Assembly (NCBI RefSeq): GCF_907164915.1 | Contig: NC_061866.1 | Span: forward strand, 21,802,117-21,866,116 | Source: Impatiens glandulifera | Taxonomy: Eukaryota; Streptophyta; Magnoliopsida; Ericales; Balsaminaceae | Direction: 5' to 3' | DNA: 64,000 bases | In this document: positions 1-9,247 of the stretch, piece by piece | How the letters are laid out: the number at the start of each line of letters is the position of its first letter | Numbering within the stretch: position 1 is the first letter of the stretch | The notes under the pieces: model-generated | The model's input: only the letters and a program-made list of their open reading frames with translations | Databases searched by the model: none | What the model was told of the DNA's origin: nothing | Translations under genes and position numbers: made by a program

Positions 1-519
1 CAGATTCATCAACTGTCTCATTGGAGTGTCGTGTATAGAGGGTCCGAATTGTGTCAAAAGATCTCTCTTAAACACATCCCAAGATAAGGCTTCCATATGA
101 TTTCGGTTTTGAAGATATGACCCGTACCACATTCTTGCTTCGCCGGAAAAATGAATGGGGGCAATTTCTAATTTAGTGGCATCCTTAGTTTTGTCCACAC
201 TGAAAAATTGCTCGGCGGATATTAGCCAGCCCTCGACATCCGGCCCATCAAACCGAGGAAAATCGACCTTGGTTAGCCGAGTAGGAGGAGCATAGTGTTG
301 GTCGCGGTTCTGGCCAGGGTGCGGGGGCCTAAATGGTGAAGGACCGTGGCAAGAATTATCATCATAGGGTCTGTGGCGGGGTTCTTGCATGTTTTCAGAT
401 GCCCCGCTCTCAAAGGCTGCCATTCTTTCTTCAGCCGCATCAAATCGTCGGTCTATGGCAGCTTGCATCGCGGCTGTTTGTTGGGACAGGTTTTCAATGA
501 GGGCCTTGAGCGCATCCAT
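1..519 (-). CDS. Ty3/gypsy gag, partial (cut by the left window edge)
   Basis: I translated the minus strand by hand from an ATG at 519: 173 codons are open to the window edge with no stop. The N-terminal 70 residues are polar, with repeated E/R/A, and resemble a gag leader. From about residue 80 the protein has the layout of the retrotransposon gag capsid domain: PRFDG, then W-x6-FF about 10 residues on, then HFSGEARMWY, then a W-x-x-F-x2-L-x2-QFG block. In this family the protein packages element RNA into virus-like particles. The primer site and a possible LTR lie just upstream (562-1070), as expected for a minus-strand element. No stop is visible, so this part could still be intact. The rest of gag and pol lie outside the window. 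Confidence 0.8.
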   Translation of the reverse strand, partial: MDALKALIENLSQQTAAMQAAIDRRFDAAEERMAAFESGASENMQEPRHRPYDDNSCHGPSPFRPPHPGQNRDQHYAPPTRLTKVDFPRFDGPDVEGWLISAEQFFSVDKTKDATKLEIAPIHFSGEARMWYGSYLQNRNHMEALSWDVFKRDLLTQFGPSIHDTPMRQLMNL

Positions 520-561
520 TTCTGATTACTGGCGAGTTTCTACCATGTCTAGAATCGGCCA

Positions 562-573
562 GCTCTGATTCCA
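562..573 (-). promoter_or_regulatory. Primer binding site of the left-edge gypsy element
   Basis: The minus strand reads TGGAATCAGAGC, one base from the tRNA-iMet primer site TGGTATCAGAGC. It lies 43 bases upstream of the gag ATG at 519 and 3 bases from a TGTTA end at 577 that would be the inner edge of the LTR. Confidence 0.65.
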
Positions 574-576
574 AGA

Positions 577-1070
577 TGTTAAATTTTAAATTATGACCGA
601 GCCTTTCAAGTTCTTTAATTCAAGAAACGGGTTCTTGATGATCGGGACCAATGGTGGAATTCAACACTCTAGCGCAGCAGACATAGAATTAGAGGAGAAT
701 TCGAGGTTAGGGAGAGAAGAGCCGAAGGGGAGGAGAGAAATACCACTAGATTACACCTAGCGGTCCAAGAAGGGGGATGAGGGCCGAAAGATAACTTAAA
801 CACCAAGTTCCAAAATATTCAATTCATAGCCCCAAAAAGTGGGGTGGGCATCACCATTTAAAGAGGCTGAAGTACCCAAGAGTCGGTTACAAATTTGTTA
901 TAACAACTTCCAAATTCACAGTATTCGGTTTCAAGAGAAATAAGAGAGAAAGTAAACCAAAACAGAATTATTCCATAAAAAAACATAAACTGGACCATAT
1001 GCACACTTGGGCCGAGAGACGGATGCATAAAATATTTTAGGACCGAGGTTTTGATGAGCAGACCGTAACA
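577..1070 (-). mobile_element. Possible 5' LTR of the left-edge gypsy element (outer end uncertain)
   Basis: On the plus strand a TGTTA terminus begins at 577 next to the primer site. A matching TAACA occurs at 1066-1070, but others occur near 1190 and 1496, so the outer end is not fixed. The other LTR is outside the window, so the ends cannot be tested here. Short open frames in it have no recognisable content. Confidence 0.35.
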
Positions 1071-2248
1071 CATTGCTAGGAAGCGGAGGAGATATATATT
1101 CCACCTTTTCCAAAAGCCAAATGTAGAGGATGATTGGAGTTCCTCTCTTGCTAAGGTGATAGGTAAAATATGATTTGTTTAGCCTTGGTAACATTTCAGC
1201 TAAGATAATGCTAGTGGGATCCTTATTTCCTGCCCAAAGATAGTAATTAAGCTACTTCTAGAATTTTGGAAGATGGCGCACGGTTGTCGGTTGGAGCAAG
1301 GAGAATGTGACCCATCATGATTGTGATGGTAAGTAAGGAGGTAGTGAAATTTATAGGGATTTCTCTAGTCTAAGTGGCTAAGTTTACCCATTGTGGATTC
1401 CGTGTAAGGTTTAAGTCTTATGATGTTTTTGTTTTCAATCATCATAATGACCTTAAATTCTTCGATGGTTGGACATATCCGGCGATCTCCTAACATGAAT
1501 GCTCTGTGCACTAGGTCCCATTTTCGGTGAATTTCCATCATGAAGTTGTGATGGATTCAGAAGTGGGTGTATTTTAGAGCGGTACTGAAACCATAAGCTC
1601 GATAGTACCATTCTCATTCGTGAAAATTGTGGCTATAGAGGAACAGATCGTCGTCTCTAAAAGAGACATTTTGCGATGTATAATCAACTTGAGAAACATG
1701 TTGCTTGATTTTTGATAAAAGAAAATATGCTTTGGGATGTTTATTATATCTATTATATTTGTATGCACGTATAATAAATAAGCACGAACAAGTTTGACTT
1801 TGTCGAGGCTTTGTTGTTTGGGCACGTCAAACAACAATTCGGTAAAGTAACCAGGTTTTGTGTGTTAAGGTTATGTCGAGGTTTGGGTTGGAATCTCTCT
1901 CAACCATCATTAAGTTCGCATCATGACGTATGTATCAAAGCCGTCAAGGGAATCCACTCTAGGTTCCTAGTTCTTCCTCTCGCAATATCTTTCGGTCACA
2001 GACCGGAATTATTGGTCTTCACGTAATTGGTAGAAGTACATAATTCTAATCTGGTACTCCTTCATGTAATCCCAAGTGATATACCCGTTTGGGGTTTTTG
2101 TTAATTATTAGGATAGAGCCTAGGTACCTTTCAGGGTGATGGACCTTATGAGGTGGACTATTGTGAAGGTTTTGTAAATGTGTATAAATAAAAATTTATA
2201 TAGTTAGAGTTTAGTTTATTTTTTATTTTTAGATCAAAATAAAACATT
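1071..2248. other. Unassigned non-coding sequence, probably interior of minus-strand Tat-like element G
   Basis: I see no gene. The stretch lies on the internal side of the primer site at 2249-2269, so it is probably the untranslated leader of element G, interrupted on its left by the gypsy element at 1-1070. Short open frames here look random. Confidence 0.3.
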
Positions 2249-2269
2249 TGTCCCCAACAGTGTCGCCAA
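2249..2269 (-). promoter_or_regulatory. Tat/Ogre-type primer binding site of element G
   Basis: The minus strand reads TTGGCGACACTGTTGGGGAC, close to the TGGCGACTCTGCTGGGGA primer site known from Tat/Ogre-type gypsy elements. An LTR should therefore begin just to its right on the plus strand. Confidence 0.65.
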
Positions 2270-2274
2270 GAAAG

Positions 2275-2336
2275 TTGTAACCCCAAGGAATAGGTTCCCT
2301 CTGTAGTTTAGAACGTGACGTAGACACGTGGCAATA
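2275..2336 (-). mobile_element. U5 end of the LTR of Tat-like element G, split by element A
   Basis: The LTR probably starts at TGTAACCCC (2275) and is cut at 2336 by element A. Its continuation is found after the right border of A, at 34870, where the same five bases CAATA recur. In copy 1 of the duplication the start of that continuation is deleted and the LTR resumes at 12927. Confidence 0.55.
2332..2336. repeat. Left target site duplication of element A (CAATA)
   Basis: CAATA lies directly before the TGTTGGG start of the 5' LTR. The same five bases follow the intact TATCA end of the LTR at 34870-34874. The 3' LTR at 10293 has lost its end, so the right-hand copy is only visible in the duplicated segment. 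Confidence 0.75.
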
Positions 2337-2494
2337 TGTTGGGTCAAATTATTTTGACTAAGTGTTGATATAATTTACCCACTGATATTTTGATGATGAA
2401 ATAATTTATGAGTTTTGATACAAGTGTATTAAGACAACATGTTATTAGACTTGGATCTAATGAAGGTCATTAGACCGATTTTGATCTCCATTCG

Positions 2495-3900
2495 CATAAA
2501 ATTAGACGCAGGTCTAATGGAATTAGACGCACAGTCTAACTCAACGGAGTTAGACGGGCAGTCTAATAGACGCATGAATTAGACGAGAGTCTAATGAAAT
2601 TAGACGTGAGTATAATAGAATTAGACGTACAGTCTAACTCATCGGAGTTAGACGTGTAAATCTAATAGATGTGTAAAGAATTAGACGGATGATCTAATGA
2701 ATACACGGAATTAGACGTGAGTCTAATAGAATTAGACGTACAGTCTAACTCATCGGAGTTAGACGTGTAAGTCTAATAGATGTGTAAAGAATTAGACGGA
2801 TGGTCTAATGAATACGCGGAATTCGACGTGGCAGTCTAACTTAGTGGAGTTAGACGTGCCAGTCTAATGGTTATTATAATTAGAAGGGCTGTCTAATTAG
2901 TGAAAGTTAGACGTGAGTCTAACTCCTTCAGACAAATCTGAGGTAGAACCGGAATTAGACGTGCCAGTCTAATGGTTATTATAATTAGACGGGTTGTCTA
3001 ATTAGTGAAAGTTAGACGTGAGTCTAACTCCTTCAGATTAGTCTGAGGTAGAACCGGAATTAGATGTGGCAGTCTAACTCAGTGGAGTTAGACGTGCCAG
3101 TCTAATGGTTATTATAATTTGACGGGTTGTCTAATTAGTAAAAGTTAAACGTGAGTCTAACTCCTTCAGATTAGTTTGAGGTAGAACCGGAATTAGACTT
3201 TTAGTCTAACTTAGTGGAGTTAGACGTGCCAGTCTAATGGTTATTATAATTAGACGGGTTGTCTAATTAGTGAAAGTTAGACGTGAGTCTAACTCCTTCA
3301 GACAAGTCTGAGGTAGAACCGGAATTAGACGTGCCAGTCTAATGGTTATTATAATTAGACGGGTTGTCTAATTAGTGAAAGTTAGACGTGAGTCTAACTC
3401 CTTCAGATTAGTCTGAGGTAGAACCGGAATTAGACGTGTCTGTCTAATGGTTATTATAATTAAACAGGTTGTCTAATTAATGAAAGTTAGACGTGAGTCT
3501 AACTCCTTCAGATCAGTATGAGGTAGAACCGGAATTAAACTTGGCAGTCTAACTTAGTGGAGTTAGACGTACCAGTCTAATGGTTATTATAATTAGACGG
3601 GTTGTCTAATTAGTGAAAGTTAGACGTGAGTCTAACTCCTTCAGATTAGTCTGAGGTAGAACAGGAATTAGACGTGTCAGTCTAACTCATCGGAGTTAGA
3701 CGTGTCGGTCTAATGGTTATATAATAATTAGACGGATTGTCTAATTAGTGAAAGTTAGACGTGAATCTAACACCTTCAGATTAGTCTGAGGTAGAACCGG
3801 AATTAGACGCGTCAGTCTAACTCATCGGAGTTAGACGTGTCGGTCTAATGGTTATATAATAATTAGACGGGTGTCTAATTATATTATACCAGGCGGTCTA
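2495..3900 (+). repeat. TTAGAC inverted-repeat array in U3 (5' LTR of A)
   Basis: The array is built of near-copies of a unit of about 105-135 bp. Each unit holds three to five imperfect palindromes of the form TTAGAC-spacer-GTCTAA, such as GTTAGACGTGAGTCTAAC and AATTAGACGGGTTGTCTAATT (one base over 20, shown by its arms AATTAGAC and GTCTAATT). I count eight GAGGTAGAACC unit markers here against about ten in the 3' LTR. Confidence 0.9.
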
Positions 3901-3984
3901 ATAGACGTTTTTCATTAGAATGAGTTGACTTATTTCATTAGACTGATTTTCAGTAGTACGCTTGAATCTAGCATTTCTCCTGTC

Positions 3985-4048
3985 CACGTGCTATAGCTGT
4001 ATCCTACTCCTGCTCCACTTTCCAGTGAAGATTAGTACAACAGCTATA
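3985..4048 (+). promoter_or_regulatory. G-box followed by a long-loop inverted repeat in the LTR
   Basis: CACGTG (3985-3990) is followed by CTATAGCTGTA (3991-4001). Its near reverse complement, TACAACAGCTATA, lies at 4036-4048. The same arrangement recurs in the other LTRs of this family (copies in A, C and H). It lies between the U3 array and the TATA-like box. Confidence 0.6.
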
Positions 4049-4552
4049 TACATCCAATCAAGGAATGCCACGTAAGAGAATTTTCCTAACATTACCCATT
4101 TTGCAGTTACATCTCTGATGGAATATTCGGTGTATTACCAGTTCGGTACGGCCACGATTCTTGTGCTCAAAACCTGCTGTGTACAATGGAGGCTTTCCAA
4201 TGGAAGAGCGCCACATATCATTCTTGAAGATTCGACCGTTAGTTTCTGCTTAGTATTTAATCAATCCTAAGGACAACGGACAATCAGCCTCAACCAATCT
4301 TACGAACAAGCATTATGATTTTGCAGAGAGAGACTACTCAATCATCTTTCTTACTGAATTTATTTTGTGAAGCTTATTTCTAATTGTACAGTGTGTGAAT
4401 CGAGAGATAGAGCTAAAATCAAAACACCATTAGCTGAGTGATATTCTTCATCTTCTTGTAATTGAACAGAAAGTGTTCTGTTCAATAGTGAGCTAAGTGT
4501 GTGTGTAAACTATATTTGATTCTCATCATATAGTGAATCCTTCCGGTGGTTG

Positions 4553-4594
4553 GAAGAAGGGGTGACGTAGGAGAGTTTCTCCGAACATCCATAA
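4553..4594 (+). promoter_or_regulatory. Conserved LTR block GACGTAGGAG...CTCCGAACATCCATAAA with hairpin
   Basis: GAAGGGGTGACGTAGGAG is followed by a 5-bp stem GGAGA-GTT-TCTCC and then CCGAACATCCATAAA. The block is almost unchanged in all LTRs of the A/C/H family and also in the otherwise different LTRs of B and D. Sirevirus LTRs are known to carry conserved non-coding motifs; I think this is one of them. Confidence 0.7.
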
Positions 4595-4817
4595 ACAAAC
4601 TGCTGTGTTCTTCTTTTCTGTCATCTTTTCATATTTCATCTTGTGCTTCAAACCCAAGTAAACAATTCCGCCTTGAATCTGTTTCAAGTGTTTACACATG
4701 TTTGCGTAGAATAGAAAGAGATATTAATCCCTAACAGGATTTCTATCAAACCGTTTTTCATAAGCTTTCATCATTAGCCAGACCCCCGTCTCTATTGATA
4801 AAGCCGATCCTATCAAT

Positions 4818-4830
4818 TGGTATCAGAGCC
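4818..4830 (+). promoter_or_regulatory. tRNA-iMet primer binding site of element A
   Basis: TGGTATCAGAGCC, two bases after the LTR end, matches the standard iMet primer site for minus-strand DNA synthesis. Confidence 0.92.
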
Positions 4831-4865
4831 AGGTTTCTATTCTCAAGCATCAAGTTCCCAAAGCA

Positions 4866-5305
4866 TGTCTTGCATCAATGAAATCCCTCTTTTGTCAAAG
4901 GAAAACTATGACGTGTGGATGATAAGAATGCAAGCTCACTTGGCTGCTATTGACTATGATATGTGGAGTGTCATCACCGATGGTCCCATAAAGATCTCAA
5001 AGCCAAGAAGTTAGTGGACCACTGAAGATAAAGTGACCAACAACCTGGATAATGTTGCTAAGAACATTCTGTTCCAGTCTCTCAACACTAAAATATTCTG
5101 TGAGATTAAGTCTTGTTCCAATGCAAAAGAAATATGGGATAAGCTCAGCCAGATCCATGGAGTGAGCCCTCAAGCAAAGAACAACCAGAACGCATTCATT
5201 TATAGTCAGAACAAATCCAGATGGGCTGACAGTGATACTGAGGAGTCTCCCACCGAAAAAGAGAATGAAGCTGTAACATGCCTGATGGCAGATGACCAAT
5301 CTTAG
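4866..5305 (+). pseudogene. gag remnant of element A (internally deleted)
   Basis: From the ATG at 4866 the reading frame gives a Sirevirus-type gag start (about 50 residues with KENYDVW and MQAHL, then DYDMWSV). A TAG at 5012-5014 interrupts it, and it resumes with TTEDKVTNNLDN up to KLSQIHG. At that point it jumps to an acidic stretch (WADSDTEES, CLMADDQ) that in element D lies far downstream, after the zinc knuckle (DSDDELTCLMA). The capsid half and the CCHC knuckle are therefore deleted. A TAG at 5303-5305 separates it from the protease; the frame is the same on both sides, so gag and pol were once continuous or separated by one stop. No working gag can be made. Confidence 0.8.
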
Positions 5306-8300
5306 GTACAAATAAATGAAGTACTGGAGGAATCTGTATGGTATCTCGATAGCGGATGTTCTAGGCATATGACTGGAAACAGACGGCTTCTCACTGATAT
5401 ATCAGACTACTCTAGACCTAAGATCACATTTGGTGACAACAAGAAGGGTAAGACCATGGGTAAGGGTAAGATTATCCATGGTAACCTAACCATTAATGAT
5501 GTGCTGCTAGTTGACAACTTGTGTTATAATTTAATCTGTATCAGTCAACTATGTGATAATGGTTTGTCAGTAGATTTTCAAACTCATGCATGTTTAGTTA
5601 AAGACCAAGATGGAAACATTCTATTAACTGGAAGTAGAGTAGGAAACTCATATAAAATGAATTGGCAAAAAGAAACATCTGATCCTATGTGCATGATTGC
5701 CAAAAATGACCAGAAATGGTTATGGCATAAACATTTGAACCACTTGAATTTTAAAACCATCAACAACATTTGTTCAAACAATTTAATTATTGGTTTACCC
5801 AACCTTCAGTTCTCAAAGGACAAGATTTGTACTGCTTTCCAGTTAGGCAAACAGCGCAGATCATCGTTCAAAAGCAAAGGGAAATCACAATCCAGCCGTA
5901 TCCTAGAAATTTTACATATGGATCTTTTTGGTCCAATTCCTGTAAAAAGTGTAGGAGGAATGAGATTTGCCTTAATTGTTATTGATGACTTTTCACGTTT
6001 TATATGGGTTGCATTTTTACCATCAAAAGATAAAACTGCTGAAAATTTGATTAGGATATTTAGAGGAATTCAGAATTAGAAATCTCTAAATATCACATGT
6101 ATCAGAAGTGATCAGGGAACTAAATTCACTAACAGATATCTATCATCTTATCTTGAGGAGATTGGGATTAGGCACGAGTTGTCTAGTGCCAGAACTCCAC
6201 AGCAAATCGGCATTGCTGAGAGAAGAGTGAGAACTCTGAAGGTAGCAGCGAGATCTATGCTTGCTGAATCAGATGTTCCTCAGAGGTTCTGGGCGGAGGC
6301 CATTAGTACTGCTTGTTATACTCAAAACCGGTCAATAATCAACACACGTTCTGATAAAACTCTCTATGAACTGTATTATGGGAGAATTCCCACAGTTTCT
6401 TACTTTAAGATTTTTGGGTGTAAATGTTTTATCCATAACAATGGAAAGGTTTATTTGACTGCTTTTGACGCTAAAGTAGATGAAGGATTCATGTTGGGAT
6501 ACTCATCAGTAAGCAAGGCTTACAGAGTATACAACAAAAGAACACAGACTGTTGAAGAATCCCTTCATGTAATTTTTGATGAGCCTGTTGAGAGCAAATC
6601 CAAAGAACCCATTGATCTTGCTGACAGACTACAAGCGGCTAGTCTTGAGTCTGTAAGTGATGAAGAAGAAACCTTGGACAAGCGGATGGCTCTATCTAAT
6701 CTTGTGGCTGATCCGGCTGAAGCTCAACCAGATGTACAAACTCCAGTTCAACAAGATGTTGATAGTTTGGATGTCTCGGTGCCACCGGTTTAGATGACCA
6801 ATCCCCTTGGTTCCAACTTCAGATGGAACAGAAATCATCCACCAGAACTGATAATTGGTAACCCTTTTTCTCCTCGAAGGACAAGACGTCAGTTGATGGA
6901 TGAAATGGTCAATTCTGCATTTATTTCTCAAATTGAACCAAAGAAAATTAGTGAAGCTATAGTTGATCCAGATTGGATCAATGCTATGCAAGAGGAGTTA
7001 AACCAATTTGATAGAAATAAAGTATGGTATCTTACTCCTAGACCAACTGATAAGTCAGTTATAGGAACAAGATGAGTTTTTATAAACAAGCTTAGTGAAG
7101 ATGGCCTAGTCATTAGAAACAAAGCTTGTTAGTTGCTCAAGGATACAGACAAGAGGAACGTATTGATTTTGATGAGTCTTTTGCACCGGTTGCAAGACTA
7201 GAGGCAATCAGAATCTTCCTAGCATATGCATTATTTAAGAACTTAAAAGTTTTTCAAATGGATGTGAAAAGTGTATTTTTAAATGGAAAATTAAATGAAG
7301 AAGTATATGTTGAGCAACCCCCTGGTTTCGTAGATCATGTTTTACCTAATCATGTTTATAGGCTTAACAAAGCATTGTATGGTATAAAACAAGCTCCTAG
7401 AGCTTGGTATGACACCTTAACCAATTTCTTATTTGATCATGATTTTGTTGTTGGAACAGTGGATAAAACCCTGTTTAGATTTTCTAAAGATTCTCATATA
7501 TTACTTGTTCAGATATATGTTGATGACATTATCTTTGGGTCAACTAACCCCAAATTGTGTGAGAAATTTGCCAATCTGATGCAAGATAGGTTTGAAATGA
7601 GCATGATGGGAGAACTTACATTCTTCCTTGGGCTTCAAATACGTCAGCTAGAAAACGGAACTCTCATCAACCAGGCCAAATACACCAAAGAATTGCTAAA
7701 GAAATTTGGTTTGGAGAACTGTTCTGCAGCAGCTACTCCAATGAGCTCTTCAGCTAAATTGGACAAGGATGAAGGTGGCCAAAGTGTAGATGTTACAACA
7801 TATAGAGGACTCATCGGTTCCTTGCTATATGTAACAGCTAGCAGGCCAGACATTCAATTTGCTGTTGGTGTCAGTGGCAGATTTCAGGCTGATCCTAAAC
7901 TCTCTCATTTTACTGCTGCTAAACGTATTCTTAAATACTTGAAGGGAACTCAAAATGTGGGACTGTGGTATCCGAAGGATTCCAGTTTCAATTTAATTAG
8001 TTTCTCAGATGCAGATTATGCAGGATGCAAAATTGATAGAAAAAGCACTAGTGGAACTTGTCAGTTCCTTGGAGATCGTTTAATCACATGGTTCAGTAAG
8101 AAGCAGACTTCTGTGGCAACTTCTACAGCTGAAGCAGAGTATCTTGCAGCTGGTAGTTGTTGCTCTCAAGTTTTGTGGATTCAACAACAGCTCAGAGACT
8201 ATGGGATTGAGGTTGATGAATCTCCAATTTTCTGCGACAACACAATTGCCATCGCAATATCCTACAATCCTGTTCTGCATTCTCGGACAAAGCATATTGA

Positions 8301-8459
8301 AATCAGGCATCATTTCATCTGAGAACACGTCAATCAGAAGCAAATCCGTCTTGAACATGTTCCTCAGATCAACAAACTGCAGACATTTTCACGAAACCTC
8401 TACCGGAAGCTAAGTTTTCTCATTTTAGAAACATGCTATGTCTTGTTGACCTTGATTGA
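5306..8459 (+). pseudogene. Copia pol pseudogene of element A (protease, integrase, RT, RNase H)
   Basis: Protease: WYLDSGCSRHMTG with Asp-Ser-Gly at 5348. Integrase: the H-x3-H part is present (WHKHLNH), but the zinc-binding C-x2-C reads CTAF, so the second Cys is lost. The catalytic Asp residues are in HMDLFGP and RSDQGT, and the Glu is in [22 protein letters not shown], and YVDD at 7516-7527. RNase [22 protein letters not shown] and [13 protein letters not shown]. Breaks: TAG at 6077 and 6791, TGA at 7073 (in GTRW, a Trp to stop change), a one-base loss near 7125, TGA at 8320 and a shift near 8360. The RNase H C-terminus ends at TGA 8457-8459. Most of the body stays in one frame, so decay is by point stops. 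Confidence 0.9.
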
Positions 8460-8936
8460 CGTAATTATGTGCATAAATTGAGGGGAAACGTATTTCTCAA
8501 AACGAAACTGAATAGATATGAAAGACGGAGGTCTTAACTTGTCCTAAGGATTGAGAGTTTGAGAAACATAGTTACTTAGACGAACATCTCCCTTAGCAGT
8601 TTCATCTTTATATGAAATCATTGTCTTGGTTATTTTAACCTACTTGGTTAGACGGATGCATCTATTAGATGGACACGTCTAATAGACGTTAGACGTTTTT
8701 ACGTCATGAGCAAGATGATACTAACTTCTAATTAGACACGCGTGTCTCACGTGCTGTTATAGCATAATTAGACGTACACGTCTAATAAACTGATTTTCAA
8801 AAAGAAGTTGAAAATGTGAAAAGGAGAATAAAATGTCTAACTACTGGTGTAATTAGACTCTTTATCTTCTGGAATTTTGGACATCTGTCCTTTAATGATG
8901 TCTGTTTAAGTTCTCTTTCCTGCCGAAAAATAAATC

Positions 8937-8991
8937 AGTCATTCCTCAATAGAATTGAAGACACGTGTCTCTCAATATGCAAGAAATGACT
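8937..8991. promoter_or_regulatory. Symmetric G-box dyad upstream of the accessory gene (A)
   Basis: AGTCAT (8937-8942) and ATGACT (8986-8991) flank a perfect 12-base palindrome AGACACGTGTCT whose CACGTG is at 8962-8967. The centre of the flanking arms coincides with the centre of the G-box. The same geometry is found in C (48876-48930) and B (42366-42421). It looks like a binding site for dimeric bZIP or bHLH factors, which bind CACGTG in plants; that role is inferred. Confidence 0.6.
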
Positions 8992-9136
8992 AATATTTCT
9001 GACATCTTTTGCTTGTACACTTAGTATTAGACGTTCTATTTCATGCTAACAATAAATGTTGTTTATTGTGAACTGTCTTTTTAAATTCTTGACGGTAGGA
9101 GCAATCATTAGTATTCTTCTTCATGATTAAAACCTC

Positions 9137-9148
9137 TATATTAATAGG
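9137..9148 (+). promoter_or_regulatory. TATA-like box of the accessory gene (A)
   Basis: TATATTAATAGG lies 111 bases before the ATG at 9248 and is followed by a CT-rich leader (TCCCTCTTTCTCTCTTTAG). The other five accessory genes in the window have a TATA-like box at a comparable distance. Confidence 0.45.
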
Positions 9149-9247
9149 TTCATTCACTCTACAAGATAGAAGATCCTTGAAATCCCTCTTTCTCTCTTTA
9201 GAAGTCAAATCCTGTAAATCTCTCAAACCCTTGTTCATCAAATCAAA

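Larger units (their letters stand above)
2337..4815 (+). repeat. 5' LTR of element A
   Basis: Starts TGTTGGGTCAAAT and ends TATCA two bases before the primer site. U3 holds the inverted-repeat array (2495-3900). A TATA-like TATTTAA lies at about 4254; the related solo LTR H has TATATAATAA at the same place. The conserved hairpin block near 4560 follows in R/U5. Short open frames in this region recur as shadows in every LTR copy and are not genes. Confidence 0.9.
8460..9247 (+). other. Non-coding spacer between pol and accessory gene of A
   Basis: No gene. It contains a short patch of TTAGACG palindromes (about 8640-8790), a stretch TTAGACGTTTTTACGTCATG shared with the same place in element C (48586 on), the G-box dyad (8937-8991), a TATA-like box (9137-9148) and a CT-rich leader before the accessory ATG. 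Confidence 0.6.

Noticed and set aside
2495..3900. CRISPR-like regular repeats
   Set aside because: Units are long, imperfect, lie inside plant LTRs and have no unique spacers of constant length.
2600..3900. Telomere or centromere satellite
   Set aside because: TTAGAC units are confined to LTR U3 and a small interior patch; there is no TTTAGGG and no long uniform monomer array.
4546..4734. Frames of 60-120 codons recurring at 4546, 12755, 34600, 26531, 45912, 54170 and 46126
   Set aside because: They sit on the R/U5 part of the same LTR family on either strand. They recur because the LTR is repeated, and their ends are not kept.
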